DNA of 52,139 bases, from contig PCWQ01000006.1 of assembly GCA_002787405.1 (NCBI GenBank), positions 1 through 52,139 on the forward strand. The letters run 5' to 3'. The stretch comes from Candidatus Komeilibacteria bacterium CG11_big_fil_rev_8_21_14_0_20_36_20 (GTDB taxonomy: Bacteria; Patescibacteriota; Patescibacteriia; UBA1558; GWA2-36-10). Below the pieces are notes generated by a model. The model made no database searches and was not told where the DNA came from. It saw only the letters and a list, made by a program, of their open reading frames with translations. The position numbers and the translations under genes are program-made. Shown piece by piece: positions 26,980 through 35,653 of this stretch; position 1 is the first letter of the stretch, and every line of letters begins with the position of its first letter.

Positions 26980-28055
26980 TGTTATATTCTGTTATTTTAG
27001 CCGGCGGTAGCGGCACGCGACTCTGGCCAATTTCCACAACAAAATTGCCTAAGCAGATAAAGAATATTTTAAGTGATCGGACATTGTTAGAGGACACTTA
27101 TCAACGTTTACTAAAGGGATTTTCTGCTGAAGATATATTTGTGGTGAGCAGTAAGCATTTAAAAAAGGAAGTCAAAAAACAACTTTCTCTCAGCAAGCAA
27201 CATATTTTTGTCGAGCCAGAGCCAAAGGGTACGGCTATGGCAATCGGTTTAGCGGCTATTAGATTATTTCATCTTGATCCAGAGGCGACCATAGCTATTA
27301 TCAATAGTGACGCTTATGTTAAAGAAACCGAAAAATATTTAGAAGTTATTAAGCAAGCTGGTCAAATTGCAGAAAAATATCCTAATCAGATGGTCTTAAT
27401 TGGTATTAAGCCAAATTATCCTGAAACGGGCTACGGTTATATTGAGATAGAAGGATCGATTAAAGAAGCAGGTGTTTATCAAGTTAAATCTTTTAAAGAA
27501 AAACCAAATTTGGCTACTGCCAAAAAATATCTTCAAGCCGATCGGTATTTTTGGAATCCGGCAATTTTTGTTTTTAAGGCCAAGCAAATCTTACTTTGGT
27601 ATCAGAAAAATTTGCCGGATTTATATGAGTCCTTAACACAACTACAGCAGAGTTTAAAAAAGTCAGAAGAGGCATATGAACAAGTTTTAAGACAGGAATA
27701 TGCCAGAGTGAAGAATGTTTCCATTGATTATGGTCTGTTGGAGAAGATGAAAGAGATGCTACTTCTCCCGGCTGACTTGACTTGGCTGGATATTGGTAAC
27801 TGGCGCAGTTTGCGTGATGTTCGGTTATTGGAGAGTCAAGATGATAATGTTACGAACGGTAAATTGATTTCTCTTGATAGTCACCGTAATCTATTGTATA
27901 GTTGTGATGGTAAATTGATAGCCACCATTGGTGTTGAGGATATGATTTTAGTGGAAACAGACAAGGTAATATTTTTATGTCCAGCTGAACAAGCTCAGCA
28001 AATTAAGGAGTTATTAAAAAAAGTGAAGGATAATAATTTGGAAGATTATTTATGA
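26979..28055 (+). CDS. Mannose-1-phosphate guanylyltransferase
   Basis: VILAGGSGTRLWPIS; SFKEKPNLATA; FWNPAIFVF; DIGNWRSL. Confidence 0.88.
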   Translation: MLYSVILAGGSGTRLWPISTTKLPKQIKNILSDRTLLEDTYQRLLKGFSAEDIFVVSSKHLKKEVKKQLSLSKQHIFVEPEPKGTAMAIGLAAIRLFHLDPEATIAIINSDAYVKETEKYLEVIKQAGQIAEKYPNQMVLIGIKPNYPETGYGYIEIEGSIKEAGVYQVKSFKEKPNLATAKKYLQADRYFWNPAIFVFKAKQILLWYQKNLPDLYESLTQLQQSLKKSEEAYEQVLRQEYARVKNVSIDYGLLEKMKEMLLLPADLTWLDIGNWRSLRDVRLLESQDDNVTNGKLISLDSHRNLLYSCDGKLIATIGVEDMILVETDKVIFLCPAEQAQQIKELLKKVKDNNLEDYL

Positions 28056-29050
28056 AGATTATTATAAAATTATTTTTTATTATTTTAGTAATTTTTGGGG
28101 TATGGTTTTTTATTACTATTTTTTCCGGCAACGATAGAGAGGAGAGCCAAACTTTTGTGGTCAAAAACGGAGAGATTTTAGATGAGATTAGTCAGAATTT
28201 ATATGGAGACGGCTTGATTAAAAATAAATTTGTGTTTAGAACTTGGCTTTGGTTGAAGAAAGCGGAAGAAAAAGTAAAAGCCGGTAGTTATATTATTCCC
28301 GCCGATGCTTCTATTCGTGAAATAGCTAAGATGTTGATCAATTTGCCGACCAATCAGCAGTCAACTGTGCAGATAATCGGCGGTTGGAATCGTCAATGGG
28401 ATAAACTGGAAAAAGAGTTGACTGAAAATAATCTATCGTATCAGGAATTTTTGCAATTAACAGCCAGTAAACAGGATTGGCAACAGCAATATTCTTTTTT
28501 AGAAGACGCGCCAGCTAAAGCTAGCTTAGAAGGGTATCTTTTTCCTGATACTTATTTTGTTGATGCTAATACTACAGTGAGTGATTTAGTTATCAAAACT
28601 TTGAATAATTTTGATCAAAAATTGGATTCTGAATTGCGTCAGGAGATTGAGCGTCAAGGCAAGACAATCTTTGAAGTGGTCACTTTGGCTTCTATTGTGG
28701 AAAGAGAGGTGCCTAATGAAGAAGATAAAAAAATAGTGGCTGATATATTTTTAAAACGGCTGGATATTAACTTGGCCTTGCAGTCTGATGCCACTGTTAA
28801 TTTTGTAACCGGTAAAGGGTTAGCTCAGCCGACCCTAGAAGATTTACAAGTAGATTCTTTATATAATACTTATAAATATGCCGGATTGCCACCCGGACCG
28901 ATTTCCAATCCAACTTTGAGTAGTATTGAAGCTGTTATTTATCCCGTCAGTAATTCGTATTATTTTTTCTTGACTACTAAAGAAGGAGAAGTTATTTATA
29001 GCCAGACCTATGATGAGCATTTAGCTAATAAAGCTAAATATTTGGATTAA
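28052..29050 (+). CDS. mltG: Endolytic transglycosylase MltG
   Basis: LEGYLFPDTY; LASIVEREV; LQSDATVNF; YNTYKYAGLPPGPISNP. Confidence 0.95.
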   Translation: MKIIIKLFFIILVIFGVWFFITIFSGNDREESQTFVVKNGEILDEISQNLYGDGLIKNKFVFRTWLWLKKAEEKVKAGSYIIPADASIREIAKMLINLPTNQQSTVQIIGGWNRQWDKLEKELTENNLSYQEFLQLTASKQDWQQQYSFLEDAPAKASLEGYLFPDTYFVDANTTVSDLVIKTLNNFDQKLDSELRQEIERQGKTIFEVVTLASIVEREVPNEEDKKIVADIFLKRLDINLALQSDATVNFVTGKGLAQPTLEDLQVDSLYNTYKYAGLPPGPISNPTLSSIEAVIYPVSNSYYFFLTTKEGEVIYSQTYDEHLANKAKYLD

Positions 29051-29062
29051 TAAATTGAAGAG

Positions 29063-29091
29063 TTGACAGAATAATCTAAATAATATATACT
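29063..29091 (+). promoter_or_regulatory. Sigma70-like promoter for rplJ-rplL
   Basis: TTGACA - N17 - TATACT. Confidence 0.75.
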
Positions 29092-29110
29092 ATTTCTACA
29101 ATTTAATTTA

Positions 29111-29205
29111 AAGCCGCAGATAGTAGGTCGCCCTATAGGCGATAAATCCTACCGAGGTCACAGAAGACTATTTTTAATGTCTGCGGAATTATACGCAGAT
29201 TTTTT
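29111..29205 (+). promoter_or_regulatory. Ribosomal protein L10 leader with putative attenuator
   Basis: GCCGCAGATAGTAGGT...ATCCTACCGAGGTC...TGTCTGCGG as in L10 leaders; alternative hairpin TCTGCG/CGCAGA + T6. Confidence 0.8.
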
Positions 29206-29218
29206 AATCTAAAAATTT

Positions 29219-29740
29219 ATGCCTAAAACTAAAGAACAAAAAAAAGAAACTATTGCTCAACTTAAAGATAAACTTAGCCAAAGTAAGTCCGTTGTTTTTA
29301 CTGGTGACACTGGTTTGAATGTTAAGACAGCCGAGGCCTTAAGAAAAGAGCTGAGAGAAAATAAAGCGGAGTATTTAGTGGCTAAGAAGACTTTAATTAA
29401 ATTAGCTGACGAAAATTTAAAAAATGAAAAAGAAATTGATCAGATGAGCGGTTCAATTGGTTTAACTTTTTCTTATGATGATGAAATTTCCGGTGTCAAG
29501 ATTGTTAGCAAATTTGCTAAAGAAAATGAAACTTTTAAAATCAGCGGAGGCCTATTAGAAAATAAATTTATTTTGCCGGAGATGGTTGAACGTTTAGCTT
29601 CTTTGCTTTCTCGAGAACAATTGCTGGCTAAATTAGTAGGTACTTTGCAGGCGCCAATTAGCGGTTTCGCCAGAGTCTTGAGTGGCAACACCAGAAATTT
29701 AGTCGGTGTTTTAAGTGCGATTAGAGATAAGAAAAATTAA
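29219..29740 (+). CDS. rplJ: 50S ribosomal protein L10
   Basis: L10 pattern (FTGDTGLNVKTAEALRKELRENKAEYLVAKKTLIKLA); upstream of rplL. Confidence 0.95.
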   Translation: MPKTKEQKKETIAQLKDKLSQSKSVVFTGDTGLNVKTAEALRKELRENKAEYLVAKKTLIKLADENLKNEKEIDQMSGSIGLTFSYDDEISGVKIVSKFAKENETFKISGGLLENKFILPEMVERLASLLSREQLLAKLVGTLQAPISGFARVLSGNTRNLVGVLSAIRDKKN

Positions 29741-29771
29741 ATATATTTAATAAATAATTAATATAAAATTT

Positions 29772-30191
29772 ATGTCCGAAGATAAAAAGGAAGAGCAAAA
29801 AAAAGTAGAAGTGCCTGCAAAATTCAAAGGCATTGTTGAAGAAGTTGAAAAAATGTCAGTGCTGGATTTATCAGAGTTAGTTTCAATTTTGGAAGATAAA
29901 TTCGGTGTTAGCGCTGCTGCTCCGGTAGCTGCTATGGCTGCTGCTCCAGCTGGTGATGGTAATGGTGCAGCTGAAGAAAAGACTTCTTTCAACGTAGAAT
30001 TGACTGCTACTGGTAGTAACAAAATTGGCGTAATTAAAGCTTTAAGAGAAATTACCCAATTGGGATTAAAAGAAGCTAAGGATATGGCTGACGGAGCTCC
30101 CGCTATGGTTAAAGAAGCCGCTTCTAAAGAAGAAGCAGAGGAGATGAAAGCCAAACTTACAGAAGCTGGCGCTACCGTTACTTTAAAATAA
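29772..30191 (+). CDS. rplL: 50S ribosomal protein L7/L12
   Basis: [43 protein letters not shown]. Confidence 0.97.
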   Translation: MSEDKKEEQKKVEVPAKFKGIVEEVEKMSVLDLSELVSILEDKFGVSAAAPVAAMAAAPAGDGNGAAEEKTSFNVELTATGSNKIGVIKALREITQLGLKEAKDMADGAPAMVKEAASKEEAEEMKAKLTEAGATVTLK

Positions 30192-30192
30192 A

Positions 30193-30260
30193 AAATACCC
30201 CCTCTTATTCTGTCCCTTGACTTTACTCGGGATAGGATTCCCCCCTAAATGGGGGTATTT
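30193..30260 (+). terminator. Terminator after rplL
   Basis: AAATACCCCC ... GGGGGTATTT then T-rich tract. Confidence 0.65.
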
Positions 30261-30262
30261 TT

Positions 30263-32374
30263 TTATTCATTTATAGCTAGTAAATAAAGGTGATTATTAT
30301 TGAGTAGATAAATTGCTTTTTCTTCAGGATCAATCGCTAAATCATTTAAGTTATCAAATTTGATGGAAGTGTATTGATCTTTAATCTGGCCATCTTTATC
30401 CAGAATGATAATTCTTTTATATTGTGGATCGATAATGTAAAGATAATTAGAATCTTTGAAGGTTTTAATTGTAGCATCGGAACCAATAATTGGATGGGGT
30501 TCATGATAATTAAAAGCATCTTTTTCTCCTTTAAGGAATTTAGTAATGGCGCCATTATTATTAATAATATAAATACTGCCGTCTATGGCTAAACTATTGG
30601 CCTGACTTAAATCAACGGTTTCATTGAGCCAGGCAGAGCCATTGGCGAAACTTTCTCCCCGTTCAGGATATTTAAATATTTGATTATTTTGGGGGTCCAA
30701 AACATAGAGGTTGTTGCTGTAGATAGCTAAATCCTGTACGGAAGTATTGCCGGCTGTTTGGGAAAAATTGAATGTTTCAATTTGCCGGCTGTCAATATTA
30801 AAGATAAAGTATTGATTGTTGTTACCAAGAATTAATTTGTTTGTGTTGGGCCAATCAGCTAAAAATTTTCCATCAGCAAAGTCAATTAACGCTTTAAGCT
30901 GATCATTTTCTAAAACATAAAGTTGATTATTACCTAAAATGTAAAACTTATTATCCTTTTGGACAATTTGCTTGGCATTTTCCAAAACAGAACTTAAGTC
31001 AAATATTTCCACTGGTGAGGGCACGACATAGATATGACGCACTTTGTTTAATTGTTGCCAGACTTGGTCTTTAATCACATCAACCTCCTTTTGCTGTTCA
31101 GCTGAGTGGATAATTAATTTTTCAATAATTTGATTAATCTCTAAGAGTAGATTTTCAGCCGCTTGTTCGTCATTGTAAATTAGTTTTGATTCGGCTTCCG
31201 TAAATTTTATGTTGATCTCCTGAATAGAGTTATAATAATCAACATCTTTTTGTTTTTCACTCCTTTTTTGCGTTAAAAAGACCAAAGTTTGCATAAAAAC
31301 CAAGAATATTATCAATAGTCCAATTAGGGCGATTTTCTTTTTTAAATTTAGACGGCTGAACCAATTATATTTACGGCTGGCCGTGGTGGTAATGCGGTCT
31401 ATGGTTTTTACCTCTTTTTTATGGCGATATTGATTGGAGGCCAGAAATAGGAAACCATCTTTGACTCTCTGCCAGATAAAGACCACTACTTTTTTAATGA
31501 TCACAAAAAATAGTTTAGTAGAGCTGACTAAACCTTGAAATTTTTTAAGGAAGTTTACATTTTTAAAGGCCTTTAGATCAATAACCCATTTAGTACGCGG
31601 CACATTTGTGCCTCGTTTTGTTTGTTTATTGGAAGTTTGTTTTTGTGAATCACTAATATCCTGGACTGAAGTTTCCGTTTCACTGTTTATTTTTTCTTCT
31701 TTTAATTCAGCATCTAGGCCGTTTGATTTTTTAATGATTAAAGAATTTAAAGTGACAAAGTCTGGTACAGTTTCCAGTAGCTGTTTGATTTTTATAACCG
31801 CCGAAGGAGGAGAGTAGCGTTTAACTAGCTGTTTGATTTTTTCTTTAGAAATATAATCAAAAAGAGAATTGGTAGAAATAATCAAAACATCACCCTGATC
31901 CAATTGACCGCTGATAATATCTGAAAATAGTTTAGTAAGGTTGATTTCGTTATTTTTGGAAATAATAGTAGTGAATTGGTTGCTGTGTAACAAGAGGGCG
32001 TTGATATTGCCAATACTGGAAATATAAATATTATCTTCATAAATCATGCCGATAGCTAAATCAATGTTGGCTAGCCAGTTTTTTATTTTAGGGGAGGTGT
32101 TTAATTCTGGTAAAAGCTGATTAATTTTTTGCAGCACCTCTTCTAAAATTAATTCCGGATCGTTGGTCTGGCTGTTTTGTGCTTCATAGAAGTAGGTGGT
32201 AGCTTCATCAATAATTTGGTCAATTAGCGGCTGTTGGTCAATCTTTGTTTTAAGAGACTCAAAAATAATGAATAACTGGCCTTTTTCAGAGGCATCACTA
32301 GTATAAGACTCTGAAAATACGCGTGAGTTAAGATGATCATGTATGAATAATTTGTGGTATTTAAGATCCATCAA
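30263..32374 (-). CDS. PP2C-like N-terminus, single TM, extracytoplasmic beta-propeller-like protein
   Basis: 703 aa; IGNINALLL and GDVLIISTNSLFDYIS resemble PP2C; TM IALIGLLIIFLVFMQTLVFL; repeated DLAIYSNNLYVLDPQNNQIFKYP units. Confidence 0.6.
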   Translation of the reverse strand: MMDLKYHKLFIHDHLNSRVFSESYTSDASEKGQLFIIFESLKTKIDQQPLIDQIIDEATTYFYEAQNSQTNDPELILEEVLQKINQLLPELNTSPKIKNWLANIDLAIGMIYEDNIYISSIGNINALLLHSNQFTTIISKNNEINLTKLFSDIISGQLDQGDVLIISTNSLFDYISKEKIKQLVKRYSPPSAVIKIKQLLETVPDFVTLNSLIIKKSNGLDAELKEEKINSETETSVQDISDSQKQTSNKQTKRGTNVPRTKWVIDLKAFKNVNFLKKFQGLVSSTKLFFVIIKKVVVFIWQRVKDGFLFLASNQYRHKKEVKTIDRITTTASRKYNWFSRLNLKKKIALIGLLIIFLVFMQTLVFLTQKRSEKQKDVDYYNSIQEINIKFTEAESKLIYNDEQAAENLLLEINQIIEKLIIHSAEQQKEVDVIKDQVWQQLNKVRHIYVVPSPVEIFDLSSVLENAKQIVQKDNKFYILGNNQLYVLENDQLKALIDFADGKFLADWPNTNKLILGNNNQYFIFNIDSRQIETFNFSQTAGNTSVQDLAIYSNNLYVLDPQNNQIFKYPERGESFANGSAWLNETVDLSQANSLAIDGSIYIINNNGAITKFLKGEKDAFNYHEPHPIIGSDATIKTFKDSNYLYIIDPQYKRIIILDKDGQIKDQYTSIKFDNLNDLAIDPEEKAIYLLNNNHLYLLAINE

Positions 32375-32436
32375 TTTACTTTTATTTCAAATAATATTAT
32401 ACTATATTTAGTATCTTTAGTAAATTAAAGATAGTT

Positions 32437-33045
32437 ATGCTTGAGCAAATTTTTGGCTCAACAGCCAGAACGAAAATTTTAAAGTTTTTTTGTCTTCATC
32501 TGCAAGATAAATTTTTTATCAGAGAATTATCACGTGATTTAAACTTGCAGTTAAATTCTATTCGTCGGGAATTGGATAATCTAGAGAATTTTGGTTTTTT
32601 GTATTCAGAAGAGCAACCAGGAAAAAAATTTTATTTTGTCAATCAAAATTTTTCTTTGTTTACAGAAATAAAAAATTTAGTACTGAAATCTTTGGCGGTT
32701 GAAGAAATGCATATTGCCGGCCAGATGTCTAAAATTCCCGGTTTATCATTATTAATTTTTACCGGAGTGTTAACTAACGCTCCGACTTCAACGGATGTGC
32801 TTATTGTCGGGAAAGTTAAGAAAAAAGAGTTTGGTAGATATTTAAAGAAAATTGCTGAAGGTACGCCGGAGGAGCTGCGTTACACTTTTCTTAGCAAGCA
32901 AGATTATTTGTATCGGCTGGAGATAACTGATAAGTTTATTTATGATATTTGGGCCCATGAAAACATTGTCGTTGTTGACAAACTTTCCAAAGAAATAAAG
33001 AAAAAGAAGTTAGATGATTATAATTTTAAACATTTTAGAGAATAA
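32437..33045 (+). CDS. Winged-HTH transcriptional regulator with C-terminal nucleotidyltransferase-like region
   Basis: FFIRELSRDLNLQLNSIRRELDNLENFGFL. Confidence 0.65.
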   Translation: MLEQIFGSTARTKILKFFCLHLQDKFFIRELSRDLNLQLNSIRRELDNLENFGFLYSEEQPGKKFYFVNQNFSLFTEIKNLVLKSLAVEEMHIAGQMSKIPGLSLLIFTGVLTNAPTSTDVLIVGKVKKKEFGRYLKKIAEGTPEELRYTFLSKQDYLYRLEITDKFIYDIWAHENIVVVDKLSKEIKKKKLDDYNFKHFRE

Positions 33046-33439
33046 TCAAGCACAGTGGCTGTTGATTGATCGAAATAAAATTAAGAACAGTTATAATTTC
33101 ACAATTACTAAAGAAAAAGGAGTTCTTTTTCATTTAGATCAGTTTTTAAAGAAAAATAAATTAGATTTAAAAAATACTACAGCCATTGCTTTGGCGGTGA
33201 GGCAGATCAGTTTAACTCAGATTAAAATTATAACAGCCGTGATTAATACTTTGGGCTGGCAATTAAATATTCCGGTTGTTGGTGAATTTGAATGTTTACA
33301 GCCAATAGAAAAAATATTGCCAGGTTTGCTTAAAAATTTAGAAAAACAAAAAAAATTCCAGCCAATTAAAGTTGTTTATAAAAATCAGCCCGAGATTACT
33401 ATTAGCTCTAAAAAAAGAAAGTTTGTGATAAAGAAGTAG
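33014..33439 (+). CDS. Short TsaB-like protein
   Basis: ALAVRQISLTQIKIITAVINTLGWQLNIPVVGE resembles the TsaB SFTGLRxG...ipvvgv segment. Confidence 0.4.
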   Translation: MIIILNILENNQAQWLLIDRNKIKNSYNFTITKEKGVLFHLDQFLKKNKLDLKNTTAIALAVRQISLTQIKIITAVINTLGWQLNIPVVGEFECLQPIEKILPGLLKNLEKQKKFQPIKVVYKNQPEITISSKKRKFVIKK

Positions 33440-33542
33440 ATTATTAATTTTTAAGCCGCAGTATAAAACGGCGGTATTTTATTTTCTTTTGTTATTCTGG
33501 AGCGGAGCGATAGAATCTGGCTATTAATTTTCTAAATTCTAT

Positions 33543-33600
33543 CACCCCTCGACTTTCCGTGGACCGATCGCTAGCGCTCTGGTTCACGGCTCGTTCGGGG
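33543..33600. repeat. Dispersed palindromic (REP-like) repeat copy 1
   Basis: CACCCCTCGA...CCGATCGCTAGCGCTCTGGTTCACGG...TCGGGG; shares a 26-nt identical core with 35258-35313. Confidence 0.75.
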
Positions 33601-33740
33601 TTCCGGAATGATTTTATATTTATTATTTATGACCTGATTAAACATCAGTTGTTTGCACCGTAAGTCGTGAAATAGTGCTTATATTGCCATAAAGTGCTGT
33701 GCAACGTTCTATATTGTGGATAACTTCGAAGGTATTTTTA

Positions 33741-33770
33741 TTGACAGTGGATAAAATAGTGGAGTATAAT
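33741..33770 (+). promoter_or_regulatory. Promoter of the mraZ/dcw operon
   Basis: Consensus TTGACA (33741) - N18 - TATAAT (33765). Confidence 0.75.
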
Positions 33771-33843
33771 GTATATACATCCCATAAATGTGGAAAAAAG
33801 TGGGGGAATACTAATTAAAGTTGTGGATAACTTTTTGTAAATT

Positions 33844-34275
33844 ATGTTCATCGGTGAATATAAGTATAATTTAGATGACAAAAATCGTCTAGCTATACCG
33901 AGTAAATTTAGAAAATTATTTGCTGGCGGAGCCGTAATTACCAAAGGTTTGGATAATTGTTTGTTTATTTATACAGCCAAAGAATGGGATAAGTTGGTTG
34001 ATAAGTTAGCCAACTTGCCGATCAGTCAGGCAAAGTCGCGCGCTTTTTCGCGCATGATGTTAGCCGGAGCAATGGACGTGAGATTAGATGGACAAGGCCG
34101 GATGGTTTTGCCGGATTATTTAAAAGATTTTGCCAGTTTAGATAAAAAAATAATTGTAGCCGGACTTTATAACCGTTTGGAAATCTGGGACGAAAAACTC
34201 TGGGCTAAATATCAGAGAGTTTCTGAAAAAGATAGTAATCAAATTGCGGAGGGGTTAGTAGATCTAGGTATTTAA
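33844..34275 (+). CDS. mraZ: Transcriptional regulator MraZ
   Basis: MFIGEYKYNLDDKNRLAIPSKFR; DGQGRMVLPDYLKDFASL. Confidence 0.96.
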   Translation: MFIGEYKYNLDDKNRLAIPSKFRKLFAGGAVITKGLDNCLFIYTAKEWDKLVDKLANLPISQAKSRAFSRMMLAGAMDVRLDGQGRMVLPDYLKDFASLDKKIIVAGLYNRLEIWDEKLWAKYQRVSEKDSNQIAEGLVDLGI

Positions 34276-34276
34276 T

Positions 34277-35275
34277 ATGTCACTTGATTATCAGCATATC
34301 AGCGTATTGGGTAAAGAAATTATTGAGTATTTAAAGCCGCAGCCAAATCAGAATTTTGTAGACTGCACCTTAGGTGGTGGGGGACACACAGAGAAAATTT
34401 TGCAAAGAACTGGCCCGCAGGGAAAAGTATTAGCTTTTGAGAGAGACCAACGGGCTATTGAAGCGGCCAGTAGGCGTTTAAAGAAATATCAAAATAGATT
34501 AATTATTATTAATCAGAATTACGTTCATTTAGAAGAAGAGATTATCAGGCACAGGCAGGAAATAGCGGAGATTTCGGGAATTATTCTTGATTTAGGTCTG
34601 TCATCAGACCAATTAGATCAGGCAGGTAGAGGTTTTTCTTTTAAAGATCAGGGTCATCTGGATATGCGTTTTGATCCTAATAGTCAGAAAGTCACCGCTA
34701 GTGATATTGTGTTAACTTGGCCTGAGGATAAATTAGTCAAAATCTTCCGGGAGTATGGCGAAATCCGCCAAGCTAAAAAGATTGCTCAAGGCATAGTTGC
34801 CTGGCAAAAAGCCCCAACAGTAGAAAAACAAAAATCAAATATTTTACAAACTTCCGTGTTTGTTTCGACCATACTCCGGATTTTGAATATTAAGCCGGAT
34901 AATTTAAAAAGATATAGGATTCATCCGGCGACGCAAATTTTTCAAAGTTTGCGGATTGCGGTTAATGATGAATTAAATAATCTGAAGCAAGTTTTGCCGC
35001 AAGCGCTTGAAGTCTTAGCTTATCGTGGGCGTCTAGCGGTAATAAGTTTTCATTCTTTGGAAGACAGGATAGTGAAGGATTATTTTAAGGCAATAGCCAA
35101 AACTTGTGTTTGTCCGCCAGCCGCGCCGATTTGTACCTGTCATCATCAAGCTGAAATCAACATTATTAATAAAAAGCCACTCCGGCCTACGGCTGAAGAA
35201 ATTTCAGTCAATCCTAGAAGTCGCAGCGCTCTTTTGAGGGTTGCGGAAAAAATTAAACACCCCTCGATCCCATGA
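34277..35275 (+). CDS. rsmH: 16S rRNA (cytosine1402-N4)-methyltransferase
   Basis: DCTLGGGGHTEKIL; DLGLSSDQLDQAGRGFSF; HSLEDRIVK; NPRSRSALLRVAEK. Confidence 0.96.
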   Translation: MSLDYQHISVLGKEIIEYLKPQPNQNFVDCTLGGGGHTEKILQRTGPQGKVLAFERDQRAIEAASRRLKKYQNRLIIINQNYVHLEEEIIRHRQEIAEISGIILDLGLSSDQLDQAGRGFSFKDQGHLDMRFDPNSQKVTASDIVLTWPEDKLVKIFREYGEIRQAKKIAQGIVAWQKAPTVEKQKSNILQTSVFVSTILRILNIKPDNLKRYRIHPATQIFQSLRIAVNDELNNLKQVLPQALEVLAYRGRLAVISFHSLEDRIVKDYFKAIAKTCVCPPAAPICTCHHQAEINIINKKPLRPTAEEISVNPRSRSALLRVAEKIKHPSIP

Positions 35276-35313
35276 ACCGATCGCTAGCGCTCTGGTTCAC
35301 GGTTCGCTCGGGG
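35258..35313. repeat. Dispersed palindromic (REP-like) repeat copy 2, overlapping the rsmH 3' end
   Basis: Same element as 33543-33600; encodes the last codons of rsmH. Confidence 0.75.
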
Positions 35314-35329
35314 CAGAAAAACAAAAACA

Positions 35330-35647
35330 ATGAAATTATCCCAGCTGTCTAAAATTTTGTCTAAAGTAAAAAAATACAGAACAATTATGATAACCATGGT
35401 TGTTTTATTATGGATGGTTACCTTAGTTTCCAGCAATTATGCTAATCATCAGAATTTAGAGAGAAATGATTTAAGCCAAAATGTTAGAGTTGCTGAAGAT
35501 GAATGGAGGTTATTACATGCCGCTGTTAGTGAATTACAGACTACAGAGAGGATTGAAAATGAAAGTAAAAGATTAAATTTAGTCCAGGTGCAACGACAAG
35601 ATATAATTTATTTAGATAATTCAGAAGGAAAAGTCGCTTTAAAATAA
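35330..35647 (+). CDS. FtsL-like septum protein
   Basis: Single TM and coiled-coil, between rsmH and ftsI. Confidence 0.65.
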   Translation: MKLSQLSKILSKVKKYRTIMITMVVLLWMVTLVSSNYANHQNLERNDLSQNVRVAEDEWRLLHAAVSELQTTERIENESKRLNLVQVQRQDIIYLDNSEGKVALK

Positions 35648-35653
35648 TTTGTA

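Noticed and set aside
29747-30154. 135-aa antisense ORF over rplL
   Set aside because: Mirror of a strongly constrained rplL coding frame; low-complexity Ala/Ser composition is a codon artefact.
33600-33843. Chromosomal origin (oriC) upstream of mraZ
   Set aside because: Two exact and one near DnaA-box motifs are suggestive, but there is no dnaA/dnaN, no clear DNA-unwinding element and no skew data; kept only as a regulatory hypothesis.
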